DNA from: an uncultured Prevotellaceae bacterium
Lineage (GTDB): Bacteria > Bacteroidota > Bacteroidia > Bacteroidales > UBA932
DNA length: 39,142 nt
Assembly (NCBI GenBank): GCA_900314395.1
Contig: OMVB01000086.1
Span: 1 to 39,142, forward strand
Direction: 5' to 3'
The notes beneath the pieces are model-generated. The model worked only from the letters and a program-made list of their open reading frames with translations. It did no database searches and had not been told where the DNA came from. Of the stretch, positions 17,701-24,654 are shown piece after piece. Made by a program: the position numbers and the translations under genes. The stretch's first letter is position 1, and every line of letters begins with the position of its first letter.

Positions 17701-19149
17701 ATGGGAGAAGCAATTGAAACCGTTCAGTCTAATCCGATTATTCTGATTCTCATTATTGTCGCAGTGCTCTTTGTGACTTTTGCGGCAATCCTCAAACGCT
17801 ACAGAAGGTGTCCGTCGGACAAGATTCTGGTTATCTATGGTAAGACCGGTAAGAACCGCTCCGGTTCCATTTCTTCTGCAAAGTGTATCCACGGCGGTGC
17901 GGCCTTCATCTGGCCGGTGTTCCAGGATTATGCATTGCTGGACCTGAAGCCTATTTCCATCGAGTGCAACCTTACCAATGCGCTGTCCAAGCAGAATATC
18001 CGTGTGGACGTGCCTTGCCGCTTTACAGTGGGTATTTCTACTGAGCCGGAGGTTATGACCAATGCCGCGGAGAGGCTCCTTGGCCTGTCTTCCGACAGCA
18101 TCCAGAATGTTGCAACCGATATACTCTTCGGCCAGCTTCGTCTGGTGATTGCAACCATGGATATTGAGGAAATCAATGCCGACAGGGACAAGTTCCTTGC
18201 AAGCGTTTCCGCCAATGTAGAGGCCGAGCTCCGCAAGATTGGTCTTAAGCTTATCAACGTAAACGTAACCGATATCCGTGATGAGTCCGGTTATATCGAG
18301 GCCCTTGGTAAAGAGGCTGCCGCAAAGGCAATCAACGATGCCAAGAAGAGTGTTGCAGAGCAGAACCGTTACGGAGAGATTGGTAAGGCCGAGGCCGACA
18401 GGGACAAGGATATCCGTATCGCAGAGACTTCCCGTGATACCCGTATCAACACTGCCGCCGCCAATGCCAAGGCTGTTGAGGGTGAGAATGCTTCAAAAAT
18501 TGCGATTGCAAACTCAGACGCCCTGCGCCGTGAGAAGGAGGCCGAGGCTTCCCGTATTGCAGTTGCTGCAGAAAAGGTTCAGGCTGCCAAGGCCCTGGAG
18601 GAGGCTTACAAGAGTGAGCGCGACGCCGAGCTTGCGCGTGCAGAGCGCGAGAAGGCCACCCAGCAGGCCAATGTTGTTGTTCCTGCCCAGATAGAGAAGG
18701 AAAAAGCTATCATCGACGCAGAGGCAGAGGCAGAGAAGATCCGCCGCAAGGCAAAGGGAGAGGCCGATGCTATCTATGCAAAGATGGACGCCCAGGCCCG
18801 CGGTGCGCTGGAGATTCTCTCCAAGCAGGCCGAGGGCTTCGGCCAGATGGTTTCCGCTGCTGCAGGCGATCCCCAGAAGGCTGTCCTCATGCTTATTGCT
18901 GACAAGCTTCCTGAACTTGTCAAGACCCAGGTGGAGGCTGTCAAGGGTATCAACATCGACAAGGTTACTGTTTGGGATACCGGTAACGGCACTGACGGCA
19001 AGACTGCTACGTCCAATTTTATTTCCGGTATGATGAAGTCCGTACCTCCTCTTGACGAGCTCTTCAAGATGGCCGGCCTGGAACTTCCTTCGTTCCTTAA
19101 GGGTAAACCCGCCGAAGATCCCGCCCCGGAAAAAACCGACGAGCAGTAA
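17701..19149 (+). CDS. flotillin family protein (SPFH domain)
   Basis: This 482-residue protein has an N-terminal membrane segment (about 11-31, NPIILILIIVAVLFVTFAAI). An SPFH/Band-7 domain follows at about 35-210 (KILVIYGKTGKNRSGS, then RVDVPCRFTVGISTEP and GLKLINVNVTDIRDESGY). Then comes a long Ala-Glu-rich coiled coil (about 215-400, with EAEKIRRKAKGEADAIYAK) typical of flotillins. The C-terminal tail includes LPELVKTQVEAVKGI. Flotillins assemble into large ring-like cages at the membrane with NfeD partners and affect fluidity and protein clustering. The NfeD-like gene directly upstream gives the standard pair. A dispersed repeat and two large hairpins follow the stop. Confidence 0.93.
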   Translation: MGEAIETVQSNPIILILIIVAVLFVTFAAILKRYRRCPSDKILVIYGKTGKNRSGSISSAKCIHGGAAFIWPVFQDYALLDLKPISIECNLTNALSKQNIRVDVPCRFTVGISTEPEVMTNAAERLLGLSSDSIQNVATDILFGQLRLVIATMDIEEINADRDKFLASVSANVEAELRKIGLKLINVNVTDIRDESGYIEALGKEAAAKAINDAKKSVAEQNRYGEIGKAEADRDKDIRIAETSRDTRINTAAANAKAVEGENASKIAIANSDALRREKEAEASRIAVAAEKVQAAKALEEAYKSERDAELARAEREKATQQANVVVPAQIEKEKAIIDAEAEAEKIRRKAKGEADAIYAKMDAQARGALEILSKQAEGFGQMVSAAAGDPQKAVLMLIADKLPELVKTQVEAVKGINIDKVTVWDTGNGTDGKTATSNFISGMMKSVPPLDELFKMAGLELPSFLKGKPAEDPAPEKTDEQ

Positions 19150-19152
19150 AAA

Positions 19153-19179
19153 TGTCATTCTGAGCGAAGCGAAGAATTT
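19153..19179 (+). repeat. dispersed 27-bp repeat, copy 2
   Basis: TGTCATTCTGAGCGAAGCGA and seven further bases match copy 1 (12820-12846) at 24 of 27 positions. The copy begins 3 bases after the flotillin stop. Together with copy 1 and the related GC-rich repeat at 1-56, it indicates dispersed short repeats in this genome. Confidence 0.65.
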
Positions 19180-19183
19180 AAAT

Positions 19184-19227
19184 AATTGATAGTCAATAAG
19201 TTGCGTACAACTTATTGACTATCAATT
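19184..19227. repeat. perfect 20-bp inverted repeat (hairpin A)
   Basis: AATTGATAGTCAATAAGTTG (19184-19203) is followed by CGTA and then its exact reverse complement (19208-19227). There is no T-run, so it is not a standard terminator. Each arm shares the core CAACTTATTGACTATCAA type with the next hairpin. It may be a REP-like element or a strong transcription barrier after the flotillin gene. Confidence 0.7.
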
Positions 19228-19262
19228 TGTTACACCGAGCGAGAGTTTTTGAGAGATTTTTC

Positions 19263-19299
19263 AAAGTGCAACTACTTAATAATCAAGTAGTTGCACTTT
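19263..19299. terminator. perfect 15-bp inverted repeat (hairpin B), terminator-like
   Basis: AAAGTGCAACTACTT (19263-19277), loop AATAATC, and the exact complement (19285-19299), followed by T then GCGTGAG. The stem ends in A/T pairs giving TTTT on exit on the plus strand and AAAG at its 5' side, so it could end the NfeD-flotillin transcript. The CAACTAnTT...AATCAAGTAGTTG shape resembles half of hairpin A, so it may instead be a member of the same repeat family. Confidence 0.55.
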
Positions 19300-19330
19300 T
19301 GCGTGAGAGAGTTTTAAGAGGCCAAAAAAG

Positions 19331-19361
19331 TTGGTGGGGGAGAAATATCGCCGTACCTTTG
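19331..19361 (+). promoter_or_regulatory. strong Bacteroidota promoter for a candidate small RNA
   Basis: TTGG (19331-19334) is followed after 19 bases by TACCTTTG (19354-19361), a full TAnnTTTG match. This is one of the best promoters in the window, yet no convincing plus-strand protein gene lies downstream. Confidence 0.7.
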
Positions 19362-19366
19362 CAAGT

Positions 19367-19470
19367 GAAGTAATAATTGTATGGCGTCTGAATTGCCAGG
19401 AAATTCAGGACCGGTGTATAGTCAAATTGGTTTGCGGGCTATACGCCGGTTTGTGTTTTTGTGTTCTTTT
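19367..19470 (+). ncRNA. candidate small structured RNA (about 100 nt)
   Basis: Downstream of the strong promoter lie two consecutive hairpins. The first is TGAATT/AATTCA (19389-19407) with a 7-base loop. The second is ACCGGTGTATAG (19410-19421) with CTATACGCCGGT (19439-19450), a 12-bp stem with one G-U pair and a 17-base loop. It is followed by the T-rich TTGTGTTTTTGTGTTCTTTT (19451-19470), as in an intrinsic terminator. The start point near 19367 is estimated from the -7 box. A 64-codon frame from ATG 19381 crosses both hairpins and runs antisense into the next gene; it has no recognisable family and I do not believe it. The loop TCAAATTGGTTT resembles a tRNA D-loop, possibly by chance. Confidence 0.5.
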
Positions 19471-19520
19471 GAAAAGATTGGTCTAAAATCCGAGTTTTAT
19501 ACCAACGGAAAGATTGTATT

Positions 19521-20159
19521 TTATTTCACAATCACTTCGTCAATGAAGAACCAGCTGGGGTTACCTACGCCGTAGTGCCATGTGGGGCAGGTTTTTGTTC
19601 CGGTAACCTCCACTTTTATATAGCGGGCCTTTGCGGGTCCGCTTTCTGCTCTGCCTTCTACCGGGATGAATTCTACCTTACCGGTGCGTTTTTCCGGGAG
19701 GTCCTTGCCGTATTTGTCTGCCGGCAGCAGATGGTTGCAGGTATGCACCCAAAGGCTGTCCGACTTCATCATATAGTTCTGGGTCTGACGGTAACGGAAC
19801 GTGGGCGTTTCCGCCACAAAAAACTCTCCTTCGCCCCAATAATCAACGCCATAATAGTCTTTCAGCAGGCCGACGACTCCGTAAACCAACCCTTTGTCTT
19901 TGCCGATGACAGTGGTTTTTCTCCCTTTCCGTACCAGCACATAGCCGTCTTCTGCAATTTCTTTCCCATCGGGGCCAATGCCACTGTTGCTCAGTTCGAC
20001 CTCCCCGGTCTGTACCTCGGTGCTGCTGCTTATTGTCTTCAAAATATTGTTTGCCGTGGCAACATACTTGTCCGTTTTATTGTTTTGACGATTCTGGCCG
20101 ATGGCTCCTGGCCCGGCAGCCATCACTGCCAATATAAGAATAACTGCGGTGCGTCTCAT
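19521..20159 (-). pseudogene. hexosaminidase-like (GH20-type) remnant lacking its catalytic domain
   Basis: An intact 212-codon frame with a signal peptide (MRRTAVILILAVMAAGPGAIG). Residues about 70-125 (EDGYVLVRKGRKTTVIGKDK, then GLVYGVVGLLKDYYGVDYW) look like the N-terminal GH20b-type domain that precedes a TIM barrel in bacterial beta-hexosaminidases or related glycosidases. Residues about 165-212 (ARYIKVEVTGTKTCPTWHYG, then GNPSWFFIDEVIVK) look like the C-terminal discoidin-like tail of Bacteroidota hexosaminidases. The roughly 400-residue catalytic barrel expected between them is missing, and the frame is kept across the junction near residues 135-160. An internal in-frame deletion is the simplest reading. 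It could still be made and act as a sugar-binding protein. It lies next to a truncated TonB-dependent receptor, which supports local decay. Confidence 0.55.
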
Positions 20160-20203
20160 AACTGAAAGATTTTACGCAATATACGCAGAATTCCTGCAAT
20201 TAA

Positions 20204-20211
20204 CAAAGATA
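20204..20211 (-). promoter_or_regulatory. -7 element upstream of the hexosaminidase remnant
   Basis: TATCTTTG on the minus strand matches TAnnTTTG and lies 44 bases before ATG 20159. No clear -33 box. It suggests the remnant may still be transcribed. Confidence 0.4.
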
Positions 20212-20224
20212 GGATGCCCCGGCT

Positions 20225-20767
20225 TTAAAAACTCCAGGTAAACCGCGCCGTAGGCATAACAGGAAGAATGCTCAGCTGCTTCCACTTGCCATCTTCGTAA
20301 AAATACTGGTAAGGATTGCGTCTGTTGAGGAGATTCACAATGGACAGGAACAATTCACAACCTTTTTTGTCTTTCATCCAAGAGAAAGAATAACCGGCAT
20401 CAATCCTGAAGTACAACGGCAGGCGGAAATTATTTAGGTTGCTTAAATCATCGTGGCTTATTACGTTCTCGGAGTCGTCGTGTCCATAATAAATCATTGT
20501 AGTCCCCGGGACAATGGAGAGAAACCGGCCTTGTGTCATCGTCATTAGATGCCCGGATGTAATAATTGTCGCAATGCTTGCTTTTTGTATGAGCGTATAA
20601 CCCGTTTTTGTTTTCTTCCTGCCCCCCTCGTAACTACCGTTAAAGTTAAACATATGAGGCCGCTCGAAACGGAAATGAAACTCTTTGTCCCAGTTTATGC
20701 CCGGGAATAATCTTTTTGCCCATAATTGTAAAAAATAAATTCTAATAGATAGACGGGCAAAAAGCAA
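20225..20767 (-). pseudogene. C-terminal fragment of a TonB-dependent receptor
   Basis: The last 100 residues are a clear C-terminal outer-membrane beta-barrel end. They have FRLPLYFRIDAGYSFSW, a FLSIVNLLNRRNPYQYFYED strand pair, and LSILPVMPTARFTWSF with the terminal aromatic residue. An earlier stretch (RFERPHMFNFNGSYE, then ATIITSGHLMTMTQGRF) fits inner barrel strands. The plug domain, TonB box, signal peptide and most of the barrel (about 500-600 residues) are absent. The first 25 residues (MLFARLSIRIYFLQLWAKRL) do not look like receptor and probably arise from upstream sequence. It is therefore a 5'-deleted remnant, probably not exported. Base composition is AT-richer than in the flanking housekeeping genes. 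Confidence 0.65.
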
Positions 20768-20937
20768 AAAAGACTGCGTGGAAAATGAAAAAAAATCGCT
20801 ATCTTGGCCTGCGAAAAAAGGTCTTGCCGGTTATGCACACGGCTCTGCAAATCGTTCTGATTGGGTAATCTGACACCCTCTTCGGCAATAGTATTAATGT
20901 ATTCGGATACTATAGTGTCCGCAAAATCACTTGCTGT
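20768..20937. other. gap between receptor remnant and transposase
   Basis: There is no gene here. A short inverted repeat ATAGTAT...ATACTAT spans 20888-20913 just ahead of the transposase. I see no clear TAnnTTTG promoter; the closest is TATCTTGG near 20805-20812. Confidence 0.3.
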
Positions 20938-21882
20938 ATGGTGTTAATTAAAACTGTTATAAAACAACTGCCTGATGGCCGTTTGGATAGAGTAATTCCC
21001 TTCCATGTTAGTTTCGAGGGGTTGGAAAAAGCAATTATTTGTCGCGATGATGAGGATTACGACAGGATGGTTAAATGTATATTTGTCTGTGCCAGGAGAA
21101 AGAATGTGCTTGTAATCACATACGTGGTTGTATCAAATCATGCACATTTAGCGATACTGGCTAGAAATATAAAAGAGGCTAATGAGTACGCAGAAGAGGT
21201 AAAACGTGTTTTTTCCATGCAAATAAAAAACAGAAATGGAGAAAGTAAAATTCTAAAAGGGACCGACGTAAATGTTCAGGTTTTGGATACATTATGGTAT
21301 CTGAGAAATGCCTTGGCGTATATTATAAGGAATGCTTTCGATAACGGAGCGACAAATATCTATGAATATAAATGGTCTGGGTTCCGTGCGGCATTCTGTA
21401 AGAAGTTGTCCGGAAGAACCATCCCCGTTTCCTCTCTTACGAAAAGAGAGCGAGAGAATATCATGCATACGGGAGATACCCTGAAAGATGTTTCTTGGTT
21501 ACTGAATGAATCCTATGAACTTGAGCCGGTAAGTGCCTGTGAAACTGCTTATTTAGAGCAGGCTTTTAACAATGATCAGTCTTTCTTCTTAAGATGTATA
21601 GGTACCGTAAATACATCGGAAATGACACAAAAGCTTGTGATTTCACCTCGCGTAAAAAAGACAGACGGAGATCTTCTGAAAGAGGCGGAAGAATTATCTT
21701 GTCGCTGGTTTTCATGTAATCTCAGTATGCTTACGTCGGAAAAGAAAGCGAGGCTATTGCCCTATATATACCGTTCTGCAAAAACTTCTATAGCCCAACT
21801 CAGCAGAATCTTTGGTTTGAATCATGAGACAGTCTCAAGGTTGTTGAATAAGAAGCAAGCGATGGCTCAGGATGGTGACTAA
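20938..21882 (+). CDS. REP-associated-type tyrosine transposase (Y1/HUH) with C-terminal HTH
   Basis: This 314-residue protein has a Y1 transposase domain of the IS200/REP-associated kind. The HUH motif is His68-Ala-His70 in VVSNHAHLAI. The nucleophile is likely Tyr128 in NALAYIIRNAF, in place of the usual YIHRNPVRAG. The following EYKWSGFRAAF corresponds to the YPWSSYRAY block of RAYTs. The C-terminus (about 285-310, TSIAQLSRIFGLNHETVSRL) is a helix-turn-helix. The sequence is AT-richer than flanking genes, consistent with transfer. RAYTs nick and move short palindromic REP elements without being classical insertion-sequence transposases. A nested palindrome cluster starts 8 bases after the stop, so the pair may be self-contained. 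ATG 20938 is used. Confidence 0.85.
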   Translation: MVLIKTVIKQLPDGRLDRVIPFHVSFEGLEKAIICRDDEDYDRMVKCIFVCARRKNVLVITYVVVSNHAHLAILARNIKEANEYAEEVKRVFSMQIKNRNGESKILKGTDVNVQVLDTLWYLRNALAYIIRNAFDNGATNIYEYKWSGFRAAFCKKLSGRTIPVSSLTKRERENIMHTGDTLKDVSWLLNESYELEPVSACETAYLEQAFNNDQSFFLRCIGTVNTSEMTQKLVISPRVKKTDGDLLKEAEELSCRWFSCNLSMLTSEKKARLLPYIYRSAKTSIAQLSRIFGLNHETVSRLLNKKQAMAQDGD

Positions 21883-21889
21883 CGGACGA

Positions 21890-21994
21890 TTTTGGGGAAG
21901 GTGGAACTGATGGCGGAGGATCTTCCCCACAAGGCGACATTCTGTGCCTTCTTTTGGGGAAGGTCCCCATCGTTTCCTTCCACCTTCCCCAAAA
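21890..21994. repeat. nested palindrome cluster (REP/BIME-like) next to the transposase
   Basis: TTTTGGGGAAGGTGGAA (21890-21906) has its perfect complement at 21978-21994, a 17-bp inverted repeat 71 bases apart. A second direct copy of its first 13 bases (TTTTGGGGAAGGT, 21952-21964) also pairs with that arm as a 13-bp stem with a 17-base loop. A third, inverted piece TCTTCCCCA lies at 21921-21929. The sequence can thus form alternative hairpins. This is the layout of REP doublets (BIMEs), the substrates of RAYT transposases. Whether copies exist elsewhere needs the full genome. Confidence 0.6.
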
Positions 21995-22024
21995 AAGCAC
22001 CCCGGGAAGTGGCCCTGGGGTGCT
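21991..22024 (-). terminator. rho-independent terminator of the DUF4923-type gene
   Basis: On the minus strand AGCACCCC (22024-22017) and GGGGTGCT (22003-21996) form an 8-bp stem extended by an inner CCC/GGG, with a one-base bulge, followed by T6 (21996-21991). It lies 42 bases past the stop of the minus-strand gene. The T-run overlaps the outer arm of the palindrome cluster. Confidence 0.7.
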
Positions 22025-22065
22025 GTCAGGGGTGTTTGGCCGGTGGCCGGTGTGAAATAAGCCGG

Positions 22066-22710
22066 TTATTTCTTCTTGGTGAGTTTGCAGCCGATCTGCA
22101 TGCTGCTGAAGTTGCCGGCCAGACTGCTGACTGCGCCGATGGTGCTGTCCGCCTTGCCAACGATGGTCATGGCCTTCTTGGCGAAGTCCAGGAATTTTTT
22201 ACCCTCGAAGAGTACCTGGCAGCCGCTGGAAGTCTTTTTGAGTGCGCCGGTAAGAGACAGGTATTTCATGGCTTTGCCAAACTGAAGCTGAACCTTGTTG
22301 CCGTCGCTGAGGGTTTTCCATGTACCGGTGATAGGCACGTTCTTGATGGTGCAGGAGAAGGTAAGGTCCTCGTTGAAGGTGATGTCGAACTGGCCGGGCT
22401 TGATGCCGTATTTCTCCAGATAAGAACTAACCTTGCTCTCTACGGAACCGGAAGCGGCTGTTCCTGCAACGTTGGTAAGCACATTGTCTCCGCCAAGTGA
22501 AACTGCGGGACCCGTGTAGGCCCATGTTCCCGGGAGTGCTACAGCCTCAAGATTGCCGGTATAGGCATAGATTACATTGGAGATGGTCTCTCCAAGATTG
22601 GAGTTGCCGGTAAGGCTTCCAAGGCCGCCCAGAAGGCTTCCGAGGCCCTGGGCTGCAGCTGCACCTGCGAACATTGCGGTAGCAGACAAAACAACGATTA
22701 ACTTTTTCAC
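22066..22710 (-). CDS. DUF4923-type exported lipocalin-like protein
   Basis: This 214-residue protein begins with a signal peptide (MKKLIVVLSATAMFAGAAAAQG) and a Gly-Leu-rich stretch (LGSLLGGLGSLTG). The mature part has LPGTWAYTGPAVSLGGDN and a FDITFNEDLTFSCTIKNVPI-type strand pattern, then GTWKTLSDGNKVQLQFGKAM. I recognise this as the Bacteroidales DUF4923 family, beta-rich and periplasmic or surface-located, of unknown role. Two Cys occur in the mature protein (GCQVLFEG and IGCKLTKKK). It sits 14 bases downstream of the ThiL-like gene and ends at a terminator, so the two form a short operon. Confidence 0.8.
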   Translation of the reverse strand: MKKLIVVLSATAMFAGAAAAQGLGSLLGGLGSLTGNSNLGETISNVIYAYTGNLEAVALPGTWAYTGPAVSLGGDNVLTNVAGTAASGSVESKVSSYLEKYGIKPGQFDITFNEDLTFSCTIKNVPITGTWKTLSDGNKVQLQFGKAMKYLSLTGALKKTSSGCQVLFEGKKFLDFAKKAMTIVGKADSTIGAVSSLAGNFSSMQIGCKLTKKK

Positions 22711-22724
22711 TTTTCTATAGAGTT

Positions 22725-23735
22725 TTATTCATCTTCATCTTCTTTCCAGCCCTGGCTGTGCACCGGCAGCTCTGCCCCTTCCGGCATTACCAAAACGGCT
22801 CCTACGTTGCTCTGAGCCAGATGGCCGATGATATCGAAGGTGGGCAGGTTGTGCCTGAAGTCCTCCATCTTCAGTATCGGGACGGTAAACAGCAGGCGGT
22901 AATCCTCTCCTCCGTTAAAGGCCGCGGACACGGGGTCTATGTCAAGTTTCTTGCCAAGCTCGAAGGTATTGCCCTCGAACGGAATCTTGTCTGCATAAAC
23001 CTTTGCCCCCAGGCCGGTGTCGCGCACAAGCTGCTTCATGGCATCGGCCAGTCCCCGGTCTACCAGGTACGATGCCGACGGCACAATCTCCAACTCTTCC
23101 ATCTGCGCCAGGACGGAAGGCTCAATCTCCGGCTTCAGGTATGAGCCAACAATCATTTTGTACCGCTCCAGCTCCGGCTGGGTACGGTCCTTTTCAAAGC
23201 CGGCGACATTCTCTTCCAGCAGGCTCATTCCAAGATAAGCAGCCCCCAGCGGCCCTGAGACGCAGATAAGATCCTTAGTCTGCGGCTTTGGCCGGCGGGC
23301 GGTCCACAGCTTGTCCGTATGTCCCGATGCCGCCATGGCAATAATAAGCCCGTTGCGAGAAGGCACAAGATCCAGCCCCAGGTGGGCGAAGCCGTGCTCC
23401 TTTGCGGCCGTCACCATACCCTCCCACAGCTCTTTTATCTGGGGAAAGTCCAGTTTTGCCGATACTCCTATGCTCACCTCCAGCACGTCCGGGTGTGCAA
23501 AAGCGGCGTACAGCTCTCCTGCGGCGATTGTAGCAGCCTTGTAGCCAAGATGCTTGAGCGGGAAGTAAATAAGGTTGAAATCCGTCCCTTCCAGCAGCAT
23601 TTTGCCCCGGGTTACGCTTGTCGCATCTTTTTTCATTATTGCCGATGCAGCCTTGAACGGCTTGTAAGGAGTGCCCTCATACAGGGCGTTTATTGCTCCA
23701 ACTCTTCCAATATCAGAGAAATTCATACGGTTCAT
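22725..23735 (-). CDS. ThiL/AIR-synthase-fold protein with degenerate catalytic residues
   Basis: This 336-residue protein aligns by eye with Bacteroidota thiamine-monophosphate kinase. Shared blocks are LLEGTDFNLIYFPLKHLGYKA (near 47-67), the EVSIGVS strand, LICVSGPLGAAYLG, and NGGEDYRLLFTV. The metal- and ATP-binding Asp residues are mostly lost. The GDDA motif is absent. The Asp of STD aligns with Lys45. The Asp of NLSD is Glu74 in AAGELYA. The DLSDGL motif reads LVDRGLADAM. VSGDLG has become VSGPLG. Catalysis as ThiL is therefore unlikely, and a regulatory or structural role, or a different reaction, is possible. ATG 23726 (three codons in) is an alternative start. The gene lies upstream of the DUF4923-type gene on the same strand. 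Confidence 0.7.
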   Translation of the reverse strand: MNRMNFSDIGRVGAINALYEGTPYKPFKAASAIMKKDATSVTRGKMLLEGTDFNLIYFPLKHLGYKAATIAAGELYAAFAHPDVLEVSIGVSAKLDFPQIKELWEGMVTAAKEHGFAHLGLDLVPSRNGLIIAMAASGHTDKLWTARRPKPQTKDLICVSGPLGAAYLGMSLLEENVAGFEKDRTQPELERYKMIVGSYLKPEIEPSVLAQMEELEIVPSASYLVDRGLADAMKQLVRDTGLGAKVYADKIPFEGNTFELGKKLDIDPVSAAFNGGEDYRLLFTVPILKMEDFRHNLPTFDIIGHLAQSNVGAVLVMPEGAELPVHSQGWKEDEDE

Positions 23736-23748
23736 GGTCTTAATAATA

Positions 23749-23756
23749 CAAAAATA
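23749..23756 (-). promoter_or_regulatory. -7 element upstream of the ThiL-like operon
   Basis: TATTTTTG on the minus strand matches TAnnTTTG and lies 13 bases before ATG 23735, predicting a very short leader. It faces a second promoter 13 bases away on the other strand. Confidence 0.5.
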
Positions 23757-23769
23757 GAAAGAATTTTTT

Positions 23770-23797
23770 TAATTTTGCTTGATACTAATAATCAAGC
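23770..23797 (+). promoter_or_regulatory. -7 element and small inverted repeat upstream of the EEP-fold gene
   Basis: TAATTTTG (23770-23777) matches TAnnTTTG. It is followed at once by GCTTGAT-ACTAATA-ATCAAGC (23777-23797), a 7-bp inverted repeat at the expected transcript start, possibly an operator or 5' hairpin. ATG is 23806. Confidence 0.45.
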
Positions 23798-23805
23798 TTC
23801 AAAAG

Positions 23806-24648
23806 ATGAGACTTAAAATACTTTCCGCAGTGATGATGTTGCTGGCCTTCAGCGGCCTTTCCGCCAAGGAGCCGGTAAAGCCTACATCCATCACCACAAT
23901 GACCTTCAACATACGTTACGGCACCGCAGATGACGGCACAAACTCCTGGTTCTACCGGGCCAGAGGCGTAATCGACATGATTAACGACCAGAAACCGGAC
24001 ATCATCGGTATGCAGGAAGTTCTCCATGAGCAGATGGCCCTCCTTAAGGATTACCTAAGCTACAAGTGTGTAGGCGTCGGCCGCGAAGACGGCAAAAAAG
24101 GCGGCGAGCACATGTGCATTTTCTACAATCCAAAGACCGTAAAAATCGTAAAATGGGGCACTTACTGGCTGTCGGAAACTCCGGACAAGCCCTCTCTTGG
24201 CTGGGATGGTGCCTGCAAGCGCACCGCCACCTGGGCCCTTGTCAAGCACAAGGACAGCGGCAGGCTTTTCTACTTTGTAAACACCCATCTTGACCACGTA
24301 GGCGTCCAGGCCCGCAAGAACGGATTGTCGCTGATTCTTGACAACATCGGCACGATGAACAAGGAAGGGTATCCCCTTATCCTGTCGGGAGACTTCAATG
24401 TTACTCCGGACGATGAAACCCTGGCCCCTCTTGCCGGCAAGCTCCGCAGCGCAAGGGACTGGGCCGTGAAGACGGACGAGGGCGCAACATACAACGCCTG
24501 GGGACACAAGGACAAAGAATCGGTAATAGACCATATCTTCGTAACCGGCTTCAGCAGCTGCCCTCTGTTCGAGGTCATCCGCAAGCCCTACGACGACCAC
24601 AAGTTCATATCGGACCATCACCCTGTAAAAGCTACACTTATATTCTAA
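23806..24648 (+). CDS. exported endonuclease/exonuclease/phosphatase-fold protein
   Basis: This 280-residue protein has a signal peptide (MRLKILSAVMMLLAFSGLSA) and an EEP (DNase I-like) fold. Visible catalytic and metal-binding motifs are Asn35 in TFNIRYG, Glu71 in GMQEV, Asp196-x-Asn198 in SGDFN, a DHIFV block, and Asp270-His271 in ISDHHPV. The family splits phosphodiesters or phosphomonoesters in nucleic acids, lipids or inositol phosphates; in Bacteroidota most exported members are uncharacterised. The frame opens a little earlier, but ATG 23806 gives the signal peptide. The serine-hydrolase lipoprotein starts 6 bases after the stop, so both probably share a transcript. Confidence 0.9.
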   Translation: MRLKILSAVMMLLAFSGLSAKEPVKPTSITTMTFNIRYGTADDGTNSWFYRARGVIDMINDQKPDIIGMQEVLHEQMALLKDYLSYKCVGVGREDGKKGGEHMCIFYNPKTVKIVKWGTYWLSETPDKPSLGWDGACKRTATWALVKHKDSGRLFYFVNTHLDHVGVQARKNGLSLILDNIGTMNKEGYPLILSGDFNVTPDDETLAPLAGKLRSARDWAVKTDEGATYNAWGHKDKESVIDHIFVTGFSSCPLFEVIRKPYDDHKFISDHHPVKATLIF

Positions 24649-24654
24649 ATAAAA

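Noticed and set aside
19150..19330. CRISPR-like array
   Set aside because: The repeats are two inverted hairpins and not regularly spaced direct repeats, and no cas genes are in the window.
19381..19575. 64-codon plus-strand frame in the candidate sRNA region
   Set aside because: It crosses both hairpins and the T-tract, runs antisense to the hexosaminidase remnant and resembles no family.
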